Shown here: in pieces, positions 22,079 to 34,037 of the stretch
Layout: the number at the start of each line of letters is the position of its first letter
Numbering within the stretch: position 1 is the first letter of the stretch
From: Armillaria gallica
Taxonomy: Eukaryota > Basidiomycota > Agaricomycetes > Agaricales > Physalacriaceae
Length of the DNA stretch: 64,000 nucleotides
NCBI GenBank assembly: GCA_037576215.1
Contig: JBANDB010000011.1
Coordinates: 2,046,001-2,110,000 of the forward strand
Direction: 5' to 3'
Translations under genes and position numbers: made by a program
Notes under the pieces: model-generated
What the model was told of the DNA's origin: nothing
Database searches by the model: none
What the model saw: the letters and a program-made list of their open reading frames with translations, nothing else

Positions 22079-22178
22079 GAGGGCATGCCTCGGTGGAAAG
22101 TGAAAAAGAGGGAGGGTCCTATATGAAGTGGCCAAAACAGAAGGATCTACACGGGGAAATGCAACTACACACTACTAT

Positions 22179-25100
22179 TCAAGTTTCGTGTGAGGCTTGG
22201 TGCCTTCCTCTTGGCCGCTTCCAGCTTGGCACTATACCCACTAAAACCCCATCCTGGCTTAGCCAGTCCTCTGGTAAGGCCTTCTCATCTTGTATCATGC
22301 CTTTCCAAGTCCTGAGGATCGTCTTTTTCTTCAGTGCTTTCTTGCCATACTTGTGTCTGTTGGTTAGCAGATGATCTATAGTCAATCTTCTATTCATCAC
22401 ATCTATCCACATATTCCGGACTTCCTCATTGGTATGCCATTCAGCAGGGTTATTGTCTCCTCTCTGTATGCGGCACTGACAGTGTATCTTCCAGATCAGG
22501 TGTGTTGTTTCTGTTATTAGTATTCTATAGAATCTTGTTGTGCCCTGGTCAACATTGCCATTACCATTCCTTATTTGGAGGAGCATTGCTCCCAGGGCTA
22601 CTCTGTATGCTGGCTCTATCCAGGTGATACCTTTTTTCTTCTATAATTCTTTTGCTAGGTTCCATAGGATGGCTCGGCCCTCGATCTGGCATTCAATCAA
22701 TATATGCTCCATGGATTCTGTGACCTTGCATAACAGGCATTCACCACGACTCGCATACTGGGGACCCAGGTTTTCCCAGAAGACTCCAATCTTGAATGTG
22801 TTTTGTAAGGCTTTCCAGAGAAATCCCCTCACTGGTCGCAACACATCCTTGTGCCTGATTGATAGCCACAGTCGTTCCTCCGGTGGTTCAACTCCATTCA
22901 CCTCTTTAATGATCTCCAAAATTCTAGCAATGTTTATTTGAGCTGAGTCTTGTTTCTTCACCTCTGCTCTAGCTTGTATAAGCTTGTATGCTTGGCTTTG
23001 GGTGATCTTCGACAGCCTTGCTCCCGTTACATCAAATTCATGGTCGATGCTGGTGTCTGCATGCACCGCTTCCTCAATCTCACGCATTGCACCTAAACCT
23101 GCTAGGGTATCTGCCCCCTCATTCCCTACATTTCCATTGTGACCTTTCGTCCACTGGAAGTAGACCAGTGCACCATGCTGGCAGAGTATTGCTGCTGTCG
23201 CTTTCCAAATTTCACAATTAGGGACATCAATCCAACCTCGGTCTTCCCACCTTTTCAGGTGGAAGCATAGCCCCTCAATCACATATTTGGAGTCAGAAAT
23301 CATTACCATTGTCTGTGTGCGAATAGCTGCTAATGCCCGTTCTAGGACGGCTCGTATTTCAGTAATATTGTTTGTCTGGCGAGGTCCTGGTAGCTGGATA
23401 GCTAAATTGCACTCGTCATCCAGTCCAAACCATACACCTGCACCTGCCCTCACCTTGGCAGTGCCATTGTTAATGGTACTTCCATCTGTGTACGCAATTG
23501 ACTCCATGCTTCCTTCAGGACCCTCAATTTCTGCTTGTGGGTATTTCTCAGCATGTTTAACACACGTGTCCCAGACCAGAGCAAAAATCCGGAAGCCATC
23601 TGCTAAAGAGCATTCCTTGTCTATGCTAGGGTTGAAAAGTATCATTCCATCTGTTTCCCTTGCTTCTTGATTTTGTAGGTGGTCGCCGGCAGTCAACTCC
23701 AACCCATCATCTTGGTCTGGACATCGTGGATCCCACTTGTCCGTCAGGTGGTCTAGTACTTCCTTCACAGCTATCGCACATTTATGTGGGTTAATACAGC
23801 CTTTGTTCTCCCTATCAGTTTTACACTCAGCACATTTACAGTCTTTCCTGCTCCTGTGCCCTGGTTGGTCAAGTCTCAAGGTGACCTTGGCAGCTTCACC
23901 CGCTGTCTCTACATTATGGTTGTTCATCAAGCATTTATAGACTTTTGAACTGTATCTTTTTTGCCTGCCAGCTGTGAATCCTGTGTGGTGCCACAGCGGA
24001 ATTTCGTTCCTAACCTCCTGTGACAGTGTCTGCATATCCAGTTGGACATTGAAGGCTTTCACTGTTCTCAGCATTTCAGCGATATGCCTTGGTAGCTGCA
24101 TGTTGTGTTTTAGGTTCACACTCCAGCTCTGCAAAAATGTGTTCGCTTGGGCCTGAGCTCTTGGGGTCCCCTTTTGCACATACCTGTTGATAGTTGCATC
24201 CTTGACATATCCAGCCACAAGACAGTCGTCTCCTAACTGCAGGTAGGATTTGAGTCGCATAACTTCAATTGCTTGGTTACGTATCTTTATGTCCAGTATT
24301 TGCATTCCCCCGGAATCAATTGGGGCAGATTGGATTGTCCTATTTATGGGTGCAGGTCCTTGGTTGTCCCAGGCAAAGTCACGAATTATCTTCTGAGTCC
24401 GTTCTAGGACTGAGCTTGGCATGCCTTGTGCTCTCGTCAAGAATTGCATGAAGCTGCCGGCATACATCTGGATTAGCAGTCGTCGGCCTTCAATCGTGGG
24501 GTGAGTGCTCTCCTAACTTTCAAATTTCTCTTGCATTTTGTCTAGGATAGATGACCATGGCGCTGCCATGTCTACCTCGTTACCAATAAAAGCTCCCAGT
24601 ATATGCACGGCTTCTCCATCCTTAGCGATGTGGACATTCATTGGGATTGGTGGGTGCTCCTGACTCATCTTCCGGGTTGCTAGGACTTCCTTGTGATAGT
24701 CAGTGGTTCCTATTGGTATGACCTTGGTTTTCTCAATGTTGAATTTGGCTCCCGACGCTAGGCACCACCTATCTAGAATACTTCGAAGCATGTCCCAGCT
24801 GTCATTCTGGGATAGGTATATGGTCGTGTCGTCTGCAAAAAGCATTGCAATCAGTCGTTCTCATACATTAGGGATATGGTATCCTTTTAAGTCAGAGTCA
24901 CAAAGCATCTGGGCCAGCGGTTTGATCACTAAGTTGAAAAGGAGGCAGGATAATGGGTCTCCCTGTCTAACACCCTGGGTTATGTGGAAAGGGGTACTTC
25001 TTTCACTGTTCATTATTACTATTGATTCCACCTTTTCATAGAGTGCTTGTATTGTTGATATGTACCCTGGAGGGAAGCCCATGTCAGCCATCACTCTCCA

Positions 25101-26404
25101 CAGATAGTTATGTGATATCTTGTCATATGCCTTTTCTTGGTCTAAGGCCACTATCACCCCGTCTTGTTCTTCAGCTTCGGCATAGCTGATCATGTCTTTT
25201 GCTAGGTCTATCTGGTCGAAGATACTCCTGCCCTTCACAAAACCAGCCTGGTCTCTATGAATTATCTCGCCTGCTATGTTTGCTAATTTAATTGTGAGTG
25301 CTTTTGTCATGATCTTGTAGTCGGAGTTCAGCAATGTAATTGGTCTATAATTCACAATTTCTCTCTTGTCATTCTTCTTAAACAAGGGACAAATCCAACC
25401 ATCACAAAATCCAGTGTTGGATGCCATGCCATTTGTTTCAATATCATTAAAGACATGTCGGAATACCTCAACTATGTCTGCTTGTTCAATCTCATCATCA
25501 CTGTTAGCTAGTCTGTTATACAGGAGGAGCCATAGTTCATATGGCAAGCCATCTATGCCTGCGGCTTTTCCTTTAGTAGCCATCTTCAGTGCAGCCAGTA
25601 TTTCACTGTACTGGAGTAGGGTTGCTAGAGCTTCCTTTTTGGCTTCAGGGACCCTTCTTCTAATTGCATCTAAGACTGCCATTGTTGCCTGGTCTCTCTT
25701 GTCAGCTGAGGCATCAGAGAATGTCTCTGTTCTCTGCAAGTCATCATAGAAATCCCTTGCTGTGCTCGCTATTTTGTCAGACCGTTTTAGGTAGACCGGT
25801 GGTTCACTCCCAGGTTTGCGCAGCTCACGCACTGTGTCCCGTGGTTGCTTCTTGTTACCTATCTTCATCCAGTACTTGCCTATTGTCTCTAACTCCAGCT
25901 TGGCTCATACCATATTAGATGTGCGACGTTTTTGTTAATCTCCCTCTGGAGGACTTGTATTTTCTGTTGTAGTAGTGCTGCTGTCAGCAGCCTATCTTCC
26001 TCCGGTAAGGAATTGTCTTGCAGGGTCGCATCCAGTCTTGCCTGTAGTTCTTCCATCAGGGCTCTCTTGACAGGGATACTGCATTGTGCATACTTGCGTA
26101 GGATAGTGATGATCTTCTTTTTACCATCAGCAAAGATGGTCTGTGGGTTCAAATCTTCTGTTCTCTGCCCATCATTCACACGTATATCATTTGCGATTTG
26201 TTGGACAATGTCTTCGACTTCACAAATTGCTTTTTTATTATTCAAAAGGTGTAATGGCATCATCCATCGCTCTTTACCAACATACAGTGCTTGTGCACAT
26301 GTTATTTTTACTGACACAATTCTGTGATCAGTTCCTATGGGTGGGTTTTGGATCGCCCACTGATCACTGTTTTTTAGCACTTCATCAGACACATATATCC
26401 TATC
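22179..26404 (-). pseudogene. LINE ORF2, 3' part: end of endonuclease, reverse transcriptase, RNase H, C-terminal extension
   Basis: From the high end: the last endonuclease motif (GTDHRIV, about 26335), a linker, then after a frameshift near 25880 the reverse transcriptase. RT shows NYRPITLLNSDYKIMTK, ALDQEKAYDKISH, GVRQGDPLSCLLFNLVI and, past a TGA at 24861, FADDTTIYLS. A TAG at 24513 probably replaces Trp (FES-stop-ESTHPTIEGRR). A Cys-rich knuckle follows (CKCAECKTDRENKGC, then HKC). RNase H has YTDGS, TEIRA, ISDSKYV and GNEGADTLAG. After a TAG at 22641 the C-terminal extension (FYRILITETTHLIWKIHC) ends at 22179. All pieces lie in the order expected for one polyprotein. Confidence 0.85.
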
Positions 26405-26409
26405 AATTC

Positions 26410-26822
26410 TATTAGACCCGAACTCCTATTAAGGGTAAACACTGGCTGTCTCGCGTTCAGGCAGTCACCGATGAATTCCTTACACAATAGGTGTAACGGC
26501 TAACTCCTTAGCTGTCTGCAGGAATTAGGGTGAAAGTTTCGGTATAGATTAAAGTTAGCTCAAAGCTGGAGTACATACAGTGAGAGCTACTGGTTAAATA
26601 CTAATCGTGAGGGTTTAATAATAGAACGTTTCATGAGAGAATGAAGAATCGTATATGGGTCCCCTTGTAGTTGAGCCAAGTTCCCACTCGAGCACGCAAG
26701 ATCGAAGCAAGAACACGTCAGGCCTGAGAGATAACATGGGAGCGTTGCTCTGTGGTTCAGCCTGGTTGGCCCGGATTCCCATGATAAGATAAGATAAGGG
26801 AAAAAATGAATAAATCATAACA
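26410..26822 (-). repeat. 3' LTR of the chromodomain element (413 bp)
   Basis: On the minus strand it runs TGTTATGATT to GGGTCTAATA. It equals the other LTR in length and differs from it at about nine to ten sites, nearly all transitions in former CpG. A polypurine tract (TGAGGGGGTAA on the minus strand) abuts it at 26823-26833. Confidence 0.92.
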
Positions 26823-26833
26823 TTACCCCCTCA
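26823..26833 (-). other. Polypurine tract of the chromodomain element
   Basis: The minus strand reads TGAGGGGGTAA immediately before the 3' LTR start TGTTATG. This is the expected place for the plus-strand primer of a Ty3 element. Confidence 0.7.
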
Positions 26834-26857
26834 TTAAGGCAGGCGTCCCAACTGCTG

Positions 26858-29173
26858 TTAAGCCTCCCCTATGCATATCCTTGGGATTTCGACTGGTTCA
26901 TTTGGCCCCTTTGTGTCTAGGGAAGGATCATCGTGGCCTCCTAGCAATTCCCAAAGCTCGTTTTGATCGTACCACACCTTTTCGCCTGTAGTTTTGTTGA
27001 TGTATGATTGCCAGTCTGGTTGGTATACCTCTGTTCCGATGTTGTCGATGTGTTTGGCAAGGAACTCTTCGATGAGTTCGTCTGCATCCATGTTGCCCTC
27101 TTGTACCCAACTGTTTGATTTGGGCCCATAACCCTTCCATTTGACAAAGTAATCTGTCACTGTTCCCAGTTGTCCACCTTTCCTCCCTCATACTCATTGA
27201 TGTCTGATGTCTAAGACCTTTTCGACTTCGTAGTGCTCTTTGCCGTCTATGAGATCTGGTGGCGGAGGAGGTGGTTGTTCTTGATTGGGAAACACCGGAG
27301 GAATGTATGGCGTGAGTAATGACTCATTGAAGGTCGGGTGGATCTTCCAGTTGGTCGGTAGCGCGAGGGTATATGCAGAGGCCCCCTTCTTATCTTTGAT
27401 CTTGAAGGGGCCTGTTCGTTTATTGTCAAGCTTTTTCTTTGGTTGGGGAAGGTGGAGGTTGGATGTGTCGAGCCAGACTTTGTCGCCCACTTTGTACTCG
27501 ATGGCTGCACATTTCATTTTGTCATATTGTGTCTTCATTTGTAGCGTGGCCTTTTCGAGCGATTTTTTAGCAGCATCATGGATTTCTTGCATCTTGGAGA
27601 CGAAAGTGTTCAAGGCCAGGGTGCGGAATGGTGTCGTGGTTTTATGCCCTGGTAAAACATCGGGGTTATAGCCGTAGTTGACTTCGAAGGGGCTTTTGCT
27701 GGCAGACGAATGGGTTCGGTTGTTATGAGCGAATGCCGTGAGGGAAAGCCATTCTGCCCAGTCGGTTTGGAGGTGGTTAACGAACATGCAAAGGTATTTT
27801 TCGATTTCTTGGTTGACTCGTTCGGTTTGGCCATCCGTTTGAGGATGGTAGGCCGTCGAGGCATTGCCCTTGATTTGGAGGAGATCGTAAAGATCCTTCA
27901 TGAACTTTGATACAAATACTGTTCCTCTGTCCGATATGACAACTTGCGGCATTCCATGTTTGGCGTATACTTCATCTCGTAGAATCCTTGCCCACCCTTC
28001 TGATGATAGTTCTGTGGAGCATGCGACTGGAATGATTTCCTTGGAGAAGCGGTCAACGATTACCAGTATCGCATCGTGACCGTTGCTTTCAGGGAGTCCG
28101 GTCACCATGTCTACCGAAATGTGGGTCCACGGGCAAGATGGTATTTCATTGGGATGGAGGGGTGCTGCTTTGGCCTGGGTACTGCTCTTTGTTCTTTGAC
28201 AGGTTTCACAGGCTCGTACGTAGGCTTCGACATCCTTCTTCAGTTTCGGCCACCAGAACTCTCACAATACAAGCTCTTTGGTTTTTTCAATGCCCGGGTG
28301 TCTGGCCATGATATGATCGTGCGATTGAGCGATGATCTCTCCCCATAAGGCATGATCTCGAGGGACATAGATCCTGCTGTCATACCAGACGAGTCCATCC
28401 TTCATCTTCATACCGCGTTCGTGATTAACGGAACCGGCGACCGCGGTATCCCAGAGATGCGTCTTTCTGGTGGCCGCTTGTATGTGTTGATGGGTCTCCG
28501 TAAGCGTTGGCATGATCATGGCCTGGAAGTGTTCGGGGGCTAGGACTACTACTTGATCGTTGTCGTCCTGTCCCTGGTCATGATCAGCCCGGCGTGATAG
28601 GAGGTCAGCCTTCTTGTTGGCGGTCCCAGCTTTGTGATGAAGGGTAAAGTGATACTTGGCTAGTTTGGTGATCCATCGGGCTTGCCATCGATTTACCTTC
28701 TGGGGCTTTCGGAAGTATTGCAGGTTTTGGTGATCTGTCCAGATCTTGAAATCCTGGTATGCACCTATCAGGTAATGCCTCCATTCCTCCAGTGCAAGCA
28801 TGATGGCTAGGAGTTCCTTGTCATAGATCTCATAGTTACGTTCAGTAACAGAAAGAGATTTCGACAGGAATGAAACTGGCCTCCATTTGCCGTCCTGTTC
28901 TTCAGATAGTACCGCACCGACTGCTCCCTCGCTAGCGTCTACTTCCACCCTGAATTTCCCTTCGTTTGTCGGGATGGCAAGTACCACATCCTCGGTCAGT
29001 TGCCTTTTCAGTTGCTCGAACGCCTCCTGCTGCGCTTTGCCCCACTTCCATGTGTTGTTGCCCGTCAGCTGAGTCATGGGTTTCATGATTTTACTGTAGT
29101 TCTTTATGAACCGTCGGTAGAAGTTCATAAATCCCAGGAAAGATTGGAGCTCTTTCTTTTTGGTCGGTACCGG
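26858..29173 (-). pseudogene. Chromodomain element pol, 3' part: RNase H, integrase, chromodomain
   Basis: It continues directly from 40440 across the nested element (WP / VPTKKKELQSFLGFMNF). RNase H has VDASEGAVGAVLS, YDKELLAIM and TDHQNL. The integrase zinc finger (HDHIMARHPG ... CETCQ) is broken by TGA at 28262. The catalytic core has VDRFSKE, SDRGTVF and TDGQTERVNQE (D,D,E). After a GPF-type motif (KRTGPFKIKDKKG) the chromodomain begins (EHYEVEKVLDIR), is cut by two TGA (27194 and 27188), and resumes (DYFVKWKGYGPKSNSWV ... NMDADELIEEF). Chromodomains in such integrases steer insertion to methylated-histone chromatin. Integrity is lost, but every motif is in order and in one frame. Confidence 0.88.
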
Positions 29174-29817
29174 TGTGCACATCCAGTACAGGCTGTGCAC
29201 CAATGTGAGCTCTATCTCACATTTTGCTATGCTTCAAGACAGCATACAGGAAGAAGAGAACATCCTCTCCAGACTCCTATCCAAGATCTCAGCATCAGAT
29301 CACAATAAGAATCCAGATTCATGTAGCTAAAGTGTCTCATCATGATCTTTTGATCATCAAATATGGATCATTGTCCTCTCCTATTGTTCTATTGTTCTGT
29401 GATTCCATTATTCTATCATCTGATCTCATTGTTCTGTACTCCCATTGTTCCTACCTATTGTTCCCCAAGTATGGAAACTCATTGTTCTCTAGTAGTATAT
29501 AAGTAGCTGTAAGTTAGACAAAAGGAGGACTTTTTTCCCCCATCTTTAGCCAGGTCTACCAATACATTTGCATTTACCCTCCAAGCATAGCTGCTGCCTA
29601 GCACCACCTAGGGCTCTATCACCAGGAGAATTTATATACAATTCAGTATCTGGAAACCATTGCCTAACATCTTTCTAATCGTTAAATCTCAATAACCATT
29701 TCATTCATTTCAATTAATCCAGTACACATCTGTCAGAATCGTTGAAGCCCTCCTTGCATTCAAAAGAATTCGCCAGGAAACATATCTTCGGTTAACACCT
29801 AGTTTCCCAGCCTTACA
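29174..29817 (+). repeat. 5' LTR of the inner Ty3 element (644 bp)
   Basis: It starts TGTGCACATCC and ends GCCTTACA (TG...CA). A TATA-like AGTATATAAG at about 29495 is followed by a C/T-rich stretch, the likely core promoter. The small open frame within it is repeated identically in the 3' LTR and is not taken as a gene. Confidence 0.93.
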
Positions 29818-29819
29818 AC

Positions 29820-29837
29820 TGGAGCCCACCGCGAGGG
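29820..29837 (+). other. Primer-binding site of the inner Ty3 element
   Basis: TGGAGCCCACCGCGAGG lies 2 nt after the LTR end. It begins with TGG, complementary to a tRNA CCA 3' end, so priming by a host tRNA is likely. I did not identify the tRNA. Confidence 0.7.
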
Positions 29838-30210
29838 GGGGTATTTCACAATTTCTGACAGACACCTTCGTGCTACTGCAGATTGTATTAGACGTCAGAA
29901 CGAATTACAAGCTGAATTGGACAATCTACGAAGAATTGTAGCAGCTGCTATCCAACATCATCCACCTACTCTTGACCAGGAAGCAGATCAATCATTCTTT
30001 TCTAGTGTCCCAGAGGAAGAGTCCCATCACGCTCACATTAACACATCTCTCTCTGATTCATTTGGAAACTCTCCATTATCACCCCTTACTCCATCTGCAT
30101 CTTCATCTCCAATTGTCTCTTCTCCAAGAGATAATTTCTCTCAACAATCCAGTTCACAATTGCCTTTACAGCCACAGCATCTCTTTACATCAAATCAATC
30201 ACATTCCAAT

Positions 30211-32721
30211 ATGACAGCTCCACCACCACAACAACTTCCGCTTCGTGGGTCAAATAAAGCTCCACATTGGACATGGAAGGGACCAGAAGACAACTTCACA
30301 TTGTCTGTCTTCTTTGATGAAGTGGAGAGGACCTGCAGATCCATTGGAAAGGCTAATGACAAAGATTTCATTGATGCTGCAATCTTATACACGGATCCAA
30401 GTGCTAGAGAATTGTGGGGAAGACTGCCAGGAGCTAGAGCAGCAACTCCAGATTGGACTGTCTTTAAGACACAGTGTTACTCATACTATCCAAAAGCAAA
30501 TAAGACAGATCGCTACACCTCTGCACATTTGCGGCAAGTAGTGGAGTACCTTCAAAAGATACCCATTCAAACTCTAGATGACTTTGGCCAATATGATCGA
30601 CATATCATGACTATTGGCCTTGATCTACTACAGAGAACTACACCACTTATTTCCAAGGCAGATCTCAACTATTTTTATAGCAAGGGAATTCATCCAGCAC
30701 TTCAGATGCATATCATTCAGCGGTTGTCTCTTATGCATCCAAACCAGCAGCCTGGTGAACCATTTGACTATGAGCTGGTCCAGGCAGCAGCCAAGTACAT
30801 TCTGGAGAGTCAACTCTCACCCTATGGAAATCTTCCAATGATGTACCCACCACAAATGTATCAATATGAATCACCACAAATGGGTATTCCTGCTTCATAT
30901 CCCACATGGCAGATGCCTGCACCAGCTATGCCACAACAAATATATACAGATCCCACTCCTCAGGTGCATCATGCTCCTCCACAACCTAAACTATCAATGG
31001 GGGAAGTGATACAGGCACTCCATGACATGAACTCTGGAGCATATGTGAATCCATACCAGACTCATAGCAGATATCCAATGTTTCCAACACAACCTCCAGC
31101 TCCTCCCCAACCATCTGTAGCACCCCAGTTTTCAGCCCCTATTCCAGAAGTAGCTTCACCAGCAGCCCCCATTGTTAAACAAGAAGTGACAATGGGAGAC
31201 CTGTTAATGGCTATCAATCGTCTTGTTGAGGGAGGTGTGGCTGGAGGAGCAAATGCAAATCGCAAATGTGCATATGATGCTTGTGATAAAAAATGGAGAG
31301 ATTGCGATAATCGCAGAGCAGATCAAGACAAAGGATTGATCAAATATGACAGTAACACCAAGAGGACAGTCATGCCAGATGGGACAGAAATCCCAAGAGG
31401 AGCAGGAATCATGCGTGATCGTGTATTCAAATGGCATGCAGACAAGAATGCTCCTGCACCAATGTCAGCCAATCTGCTCACTATGAAAAAGCAAACACAA
31501 GGAACGTACCAAATACCTGAAATAAAATATCCATCATCCTTTCCATCTTTTGAAACTCCACAACCAGTCCACACAATCACTCCATCACAATTGGCTGGAA
31601 ATTCAGTTCCTTTAGGACCTGTAGCTCAAATGCTGGTTATAGCAGAGGAGGAAGTGGAATGCTCTGATGATGATGATGAGGTCACTACCATGCTGAATAG
31701 TGTTATTCAAAACCGTGAAGAGGTGTCCCAAATTCTTAAAGGAGTTGTTCAAAATACCAGGAAAGCTCGAGCAAAGAAGAATACAGAAGAAGCCTCTAAA
31801 GACCAGAAAGAGCCAGAAGAACAGGCATCTACTAAAGGCAAGAAGAAGACACCTATACCTACTGCAGGAGAAGCACAAACATCATCAACACCTGTTGCTG
31901 CAGCTGAACCCAAAGATAAAGCACCAGCTGCAGAAGCAATGGCTAAACCAAAAGACACACGCCAATACAAACATGCTGCACCTATCATGGCTGAAGGTCT
32001 AACAGAGGACTTAGTGAAAAGAGTCCTTAATACCGAGATCACAGTCACAATTGGTGAAATCTGTAGCGAATCTGCAGGAGTTCGGTCTCGAGTAAAAGAT
32101 GTACTCACAAATCGCAAAGTACCTATTGGCTCTGCAGCCAAAGAAAGTGCAGCAGTAGCCATAGGGAAGGATGCTATGCTCATCATGACTCTTCAAGAAG
32201 GAAGACACATGCAGATCATGGTTGCAGACCGATCTGCAGGCCTTCGTGCTTTGACACCTACTGTCGATGGGATACAAGAAGTGGAATCAATTCTAGATGA
32301 AGGATGCCAAGTGGTTGCCATGTCATATGATGTATGGCAGAAGCTTGGACTACCATTAGACCCTACAATCAAGATCTCACTACAATCAGCCAATAATGAA
32401 AGTGACTGGTCAGAAGGGATCTGTCATAATGTTCCCTTTGATTTTGGTGGTCTAGAAGTTCTGCTCCAAGTGCATGTAGTCAAAAATGCTGCTTATGACA
32501 TTCTATTGGGAAGACCTTTCAGCATTCTCACAGAATCCAAGATTGACAATCGTTTTAATGGAGATCAACTTGTCACTCTCACTGATCCAAATACTGGAAA
32601 GACAGTCACTCTTCCAACTCATGAAAGAGGAAACCCTCGTTTTAGCTGGCCAAATGGACATCTCAGCTCTCAGCCTCATATTCATGAACCTCGTCCTTCA
32701 CCGAATGCAAATTTTCCTTAA
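30211..32721 (+). CDS. Gag-protease polyprotein of the inner Ty3 element
   Basis: The frame is open from 29917 (and further upstream), but the first ATG in it is at 30211, which I take as the start (about 836 residues). A Gag core (WTWKGPEDNFTLSVFFDEVE; ELWGRLPGARAATPDWTVF; QYDRHIMTIGLDLLQR) is followed by a Pro/Gln-rich spacer and a degenerate Cys motif (CAYDACDKKWRDC). A Glu/Lys-rich linker precedes a retropepsin-like domain at the C-terminus: ILDEGCQVVAMSYDVW in place of the usual DSG or DTG, with the family-typical AYDILLGRPF. The protease Asp would be the one in LDEG. The stop TAA overlaps the ATG of the next frame (TAATG). Confidence 0.85.
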   Translation: MTAPPPQQLPLRGSNKAPHWTWKGPEDNFTLSVFFDEVERTCRSIGKANDKDFIDAAILYTDPSARELWGRLPGARAATPDWTVFKTQCYSYYPKANKTDRYTSAHLRQVVEYLQKIPIQTLDDFGQYDRHIMTIGLDLLQRTTPLISKADLNYFYSKGIHPALQMHIIQRLSLMHPNQQPGEPFDYELVQAAAKYILESQLSPYGNLPMMYPPQMYQYESPQMGIPASYPTWQMPAPAMPQQIYTDPTPQVHHAPPQPKLSMGEVIQALHDMNSGAYVNPYQTHSRYPMFPTQPPAPPQPSVAPQFSAPIPEVASPAAPIVKQEVTMGDLLMAINRLVEGGVAGGANANRKCAYDACDKKWRDCDNRRADQDKGLIKYDSNTKRTVMPDGTEIPRGAGIMRDRVFKWHADKNAPAPMSANLLTMKKQTQGTYQIPEIKYPSSFPSFETPQPVHTITPSQLAGNSVPLGPVAQMLVIAEEEVECSDDDDEVTTMLNSVIQNREEVSQILKGVVQNTRKARAKKNTEEASKDQKEPEEQASTKGKKKTPIPTAGEAQTSSTPVAAAEPKDKAPAAEAMAKPKDTRQYKHAAPIMAEGLTEDLVKRVLNTEITVTIGEICSESAGVRSRVKDVLTNRKVPIGSAAKESAAVAIGKDAMLIMTLQEGRHMQIMVADRSAGLRALTPTVDGIQEVESILDEGCQVVAMSYDVWQKLGLPLDPTIKISLQSANNESDWSEGICHNVPFDFGGLEVLLQVHVVKNAAYDILLGRPFSILTESKIDNRFNGDQLVTLTDPNTGKTVTLPTHERGNPRFSWPNGHLSSQPHIHEPRPSPNANFP

Positions 32722-34037
32722 TGACCGAGAACCTCTTTTCTGATAAAGGGGAACTCGGTTTATCTATTACAGTTGAAAAACTACCAACAGACTTTTCACA
32801 GCAGACTTATTCTATTGCTCAGTCCACAGATGGTTCTACACCTGATGTAGATCTTATCTCTATACCTGGTTATGCTGTTTGTATTAAAGCCATATCTGAA
32901 TCACAACTCAAACATACCCCAAATATTGATCAATCCCTTCCGTATATGAGGCATGCATGCGAGTTTGCATGTTCTCTACCTGATGAACCACTTGTAACAT
33001 TAAAATCTGAAAAATTGGATCATACTGGGGAAAATCCACCAAATAATTCACCTGTCAATACCTTTTCAGTCATTCAGCATGTTGATTCCCCACATGAACT
33101 CCTTTATCTTGAACTATTTGACACCACTAATGTATGGGAAAACCAAGAAAGCTATACCCCAACTGGTATTTTAACAGTCTCTCGTCCAAAACCAAGCAAG
33201 AAGAAGTACAAGAAAGTTGCCAATAGGACCAAGCCAGTACCAACCACCTTACCAGAAGAATTCCAAATTATCCGCAATATAACTGGAGATCCTCTTGCTA
33301 ACCTCCCAATTTTATCCACCAATCCTCCTGATTTCACTCCCACTGGAAGATATACCCAGGAAGGCTATGATATCATTGAAAATAACCATCCTGGTGACTT
33401 TCTATGGCCAGAAGAGAGGAAGTTGATGCATCACTTTATGATGACTCAGAATGAGGGTTTTGCATGGGATGAATCTCAGAAGGGGAAATTCCGTGAAGAC
33501 TTCTTTCCTCCAGTTGTTATACCAGTCATTGAACATATACCATGGGTTCACAAAAACATACCAATTCCCCCTGGACTCTACCATGAAGTGATTGACATAG
33601 TCAAAGATAAAATTGCGACAGGCATATATGAGCCATCCAGTTCATCGTATCGTTCTAAATGGTTTACGGTCTTCAAGAAGGATGGACATTCCCTTCGTAT
33701 CGTACATGATCTCCAACCACTAAATGCTATCACCATTCGCAACTCAGGTGTTCCTCCCTTCATTGAACAACTTGCAGAGACTTTCGGTGGACGTGCATGC
33801 TATGGTGTCTTTGATTTATTTGTTGCATTTGATCAAAGGCTCCTAGCCACACAAAGCCGAGATTTCACTACTTTTCAAACACCTCTAGGAACCTTTCGTT
33901 TAACTATGCTTCCCATGGGATGGACAAATTCTATGCAAATCCTCCAAGGCGATATCACATATACACTTCAGGAAGAAATTCCTGATATCACCATTCCATT
34001 TGTAGATGATGCAGGAATCAAAGGCCCAGAATCATGA
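32721..34037 (+). CDS. Pol N-terminal part (reverse transcriptase) of the inner Ty3 element, cut by TGA
   Basis: It begins ATG ACC GAG, overlapping the gag stop by one base and in the -1 phase relative to gag. A 260-residue N-terminal region precedes RT: HIPWVHKNIPIPPGLYHEV, SSYRSKWFTVFKKDG, LRIVHDLQPLNAITIRN, YGVFDLFVAFDQR, TMLPMGWTNSMQILQ and the active site PFVDDAGIKGP. The frame then stops at TGA (34035-34037) and reads on in the same phase (YQNEHGEYTTIPENSGIRQF) into RNase H. Related agaric elements have Arg at that place as I remember them, so CGA to TGA is likely. Without the TGA, RT, RNase H and integrase would be one polyprotein. Confidence 0.88.
   Translation: MTENLFSDKGELGLSITVEKLPTDFSQQTYSIAQSTDGSTPDVDLISIPGYAVCIKAISESQLKHTPNIDQSLPYMRHACEFACSLPDEPLVTLKSEKLDHTGENPPNNSPVNTFSVIQHVDSPHELLYLELFDTTNVWENQESYTPTGILTVSRPKPSKKKYKKVANRTKPVPTTLPEEFQIIRNITGDPLANLPILSTNPPDFTPTGRYTQEGYDIIENNHPGDFLWPEERKLMHHFMMTQNEGFAWDESQKGKFREDFFPPVVIPVIEHIPWVHKNIPIPPGLYHEVIDIVKDKIATGIYEPSSSSYRSKWFTVFKKDGHSLRIVHDLQPLNAITIRNSGVPPFIEQLAETFGGRACYGVFDLFVAFDQRLLATQSRDFTTFQTPLGTFRLTMLPMGWTNSMQILQGDITYTLQEEIPDITIPFVDDAGIKGPES

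Noticed and set aside
23018..25918. Several plus-strand frames over the LINE
   Set aside because: Antisense shadows of reverse transcriptase and RNase H.
26615..26818. Open frame inside the chromodomain element's LTR, repeated at 45906-46109
   Set aside because: LTR copy effect; differences between copies change residues without constraint.
29224..29502. Open frame inside the inner element's LTR, repeated at 39845-40123
   Set aside because: Identical because the LTRs are identical; no sign of coding and located over the promoter.
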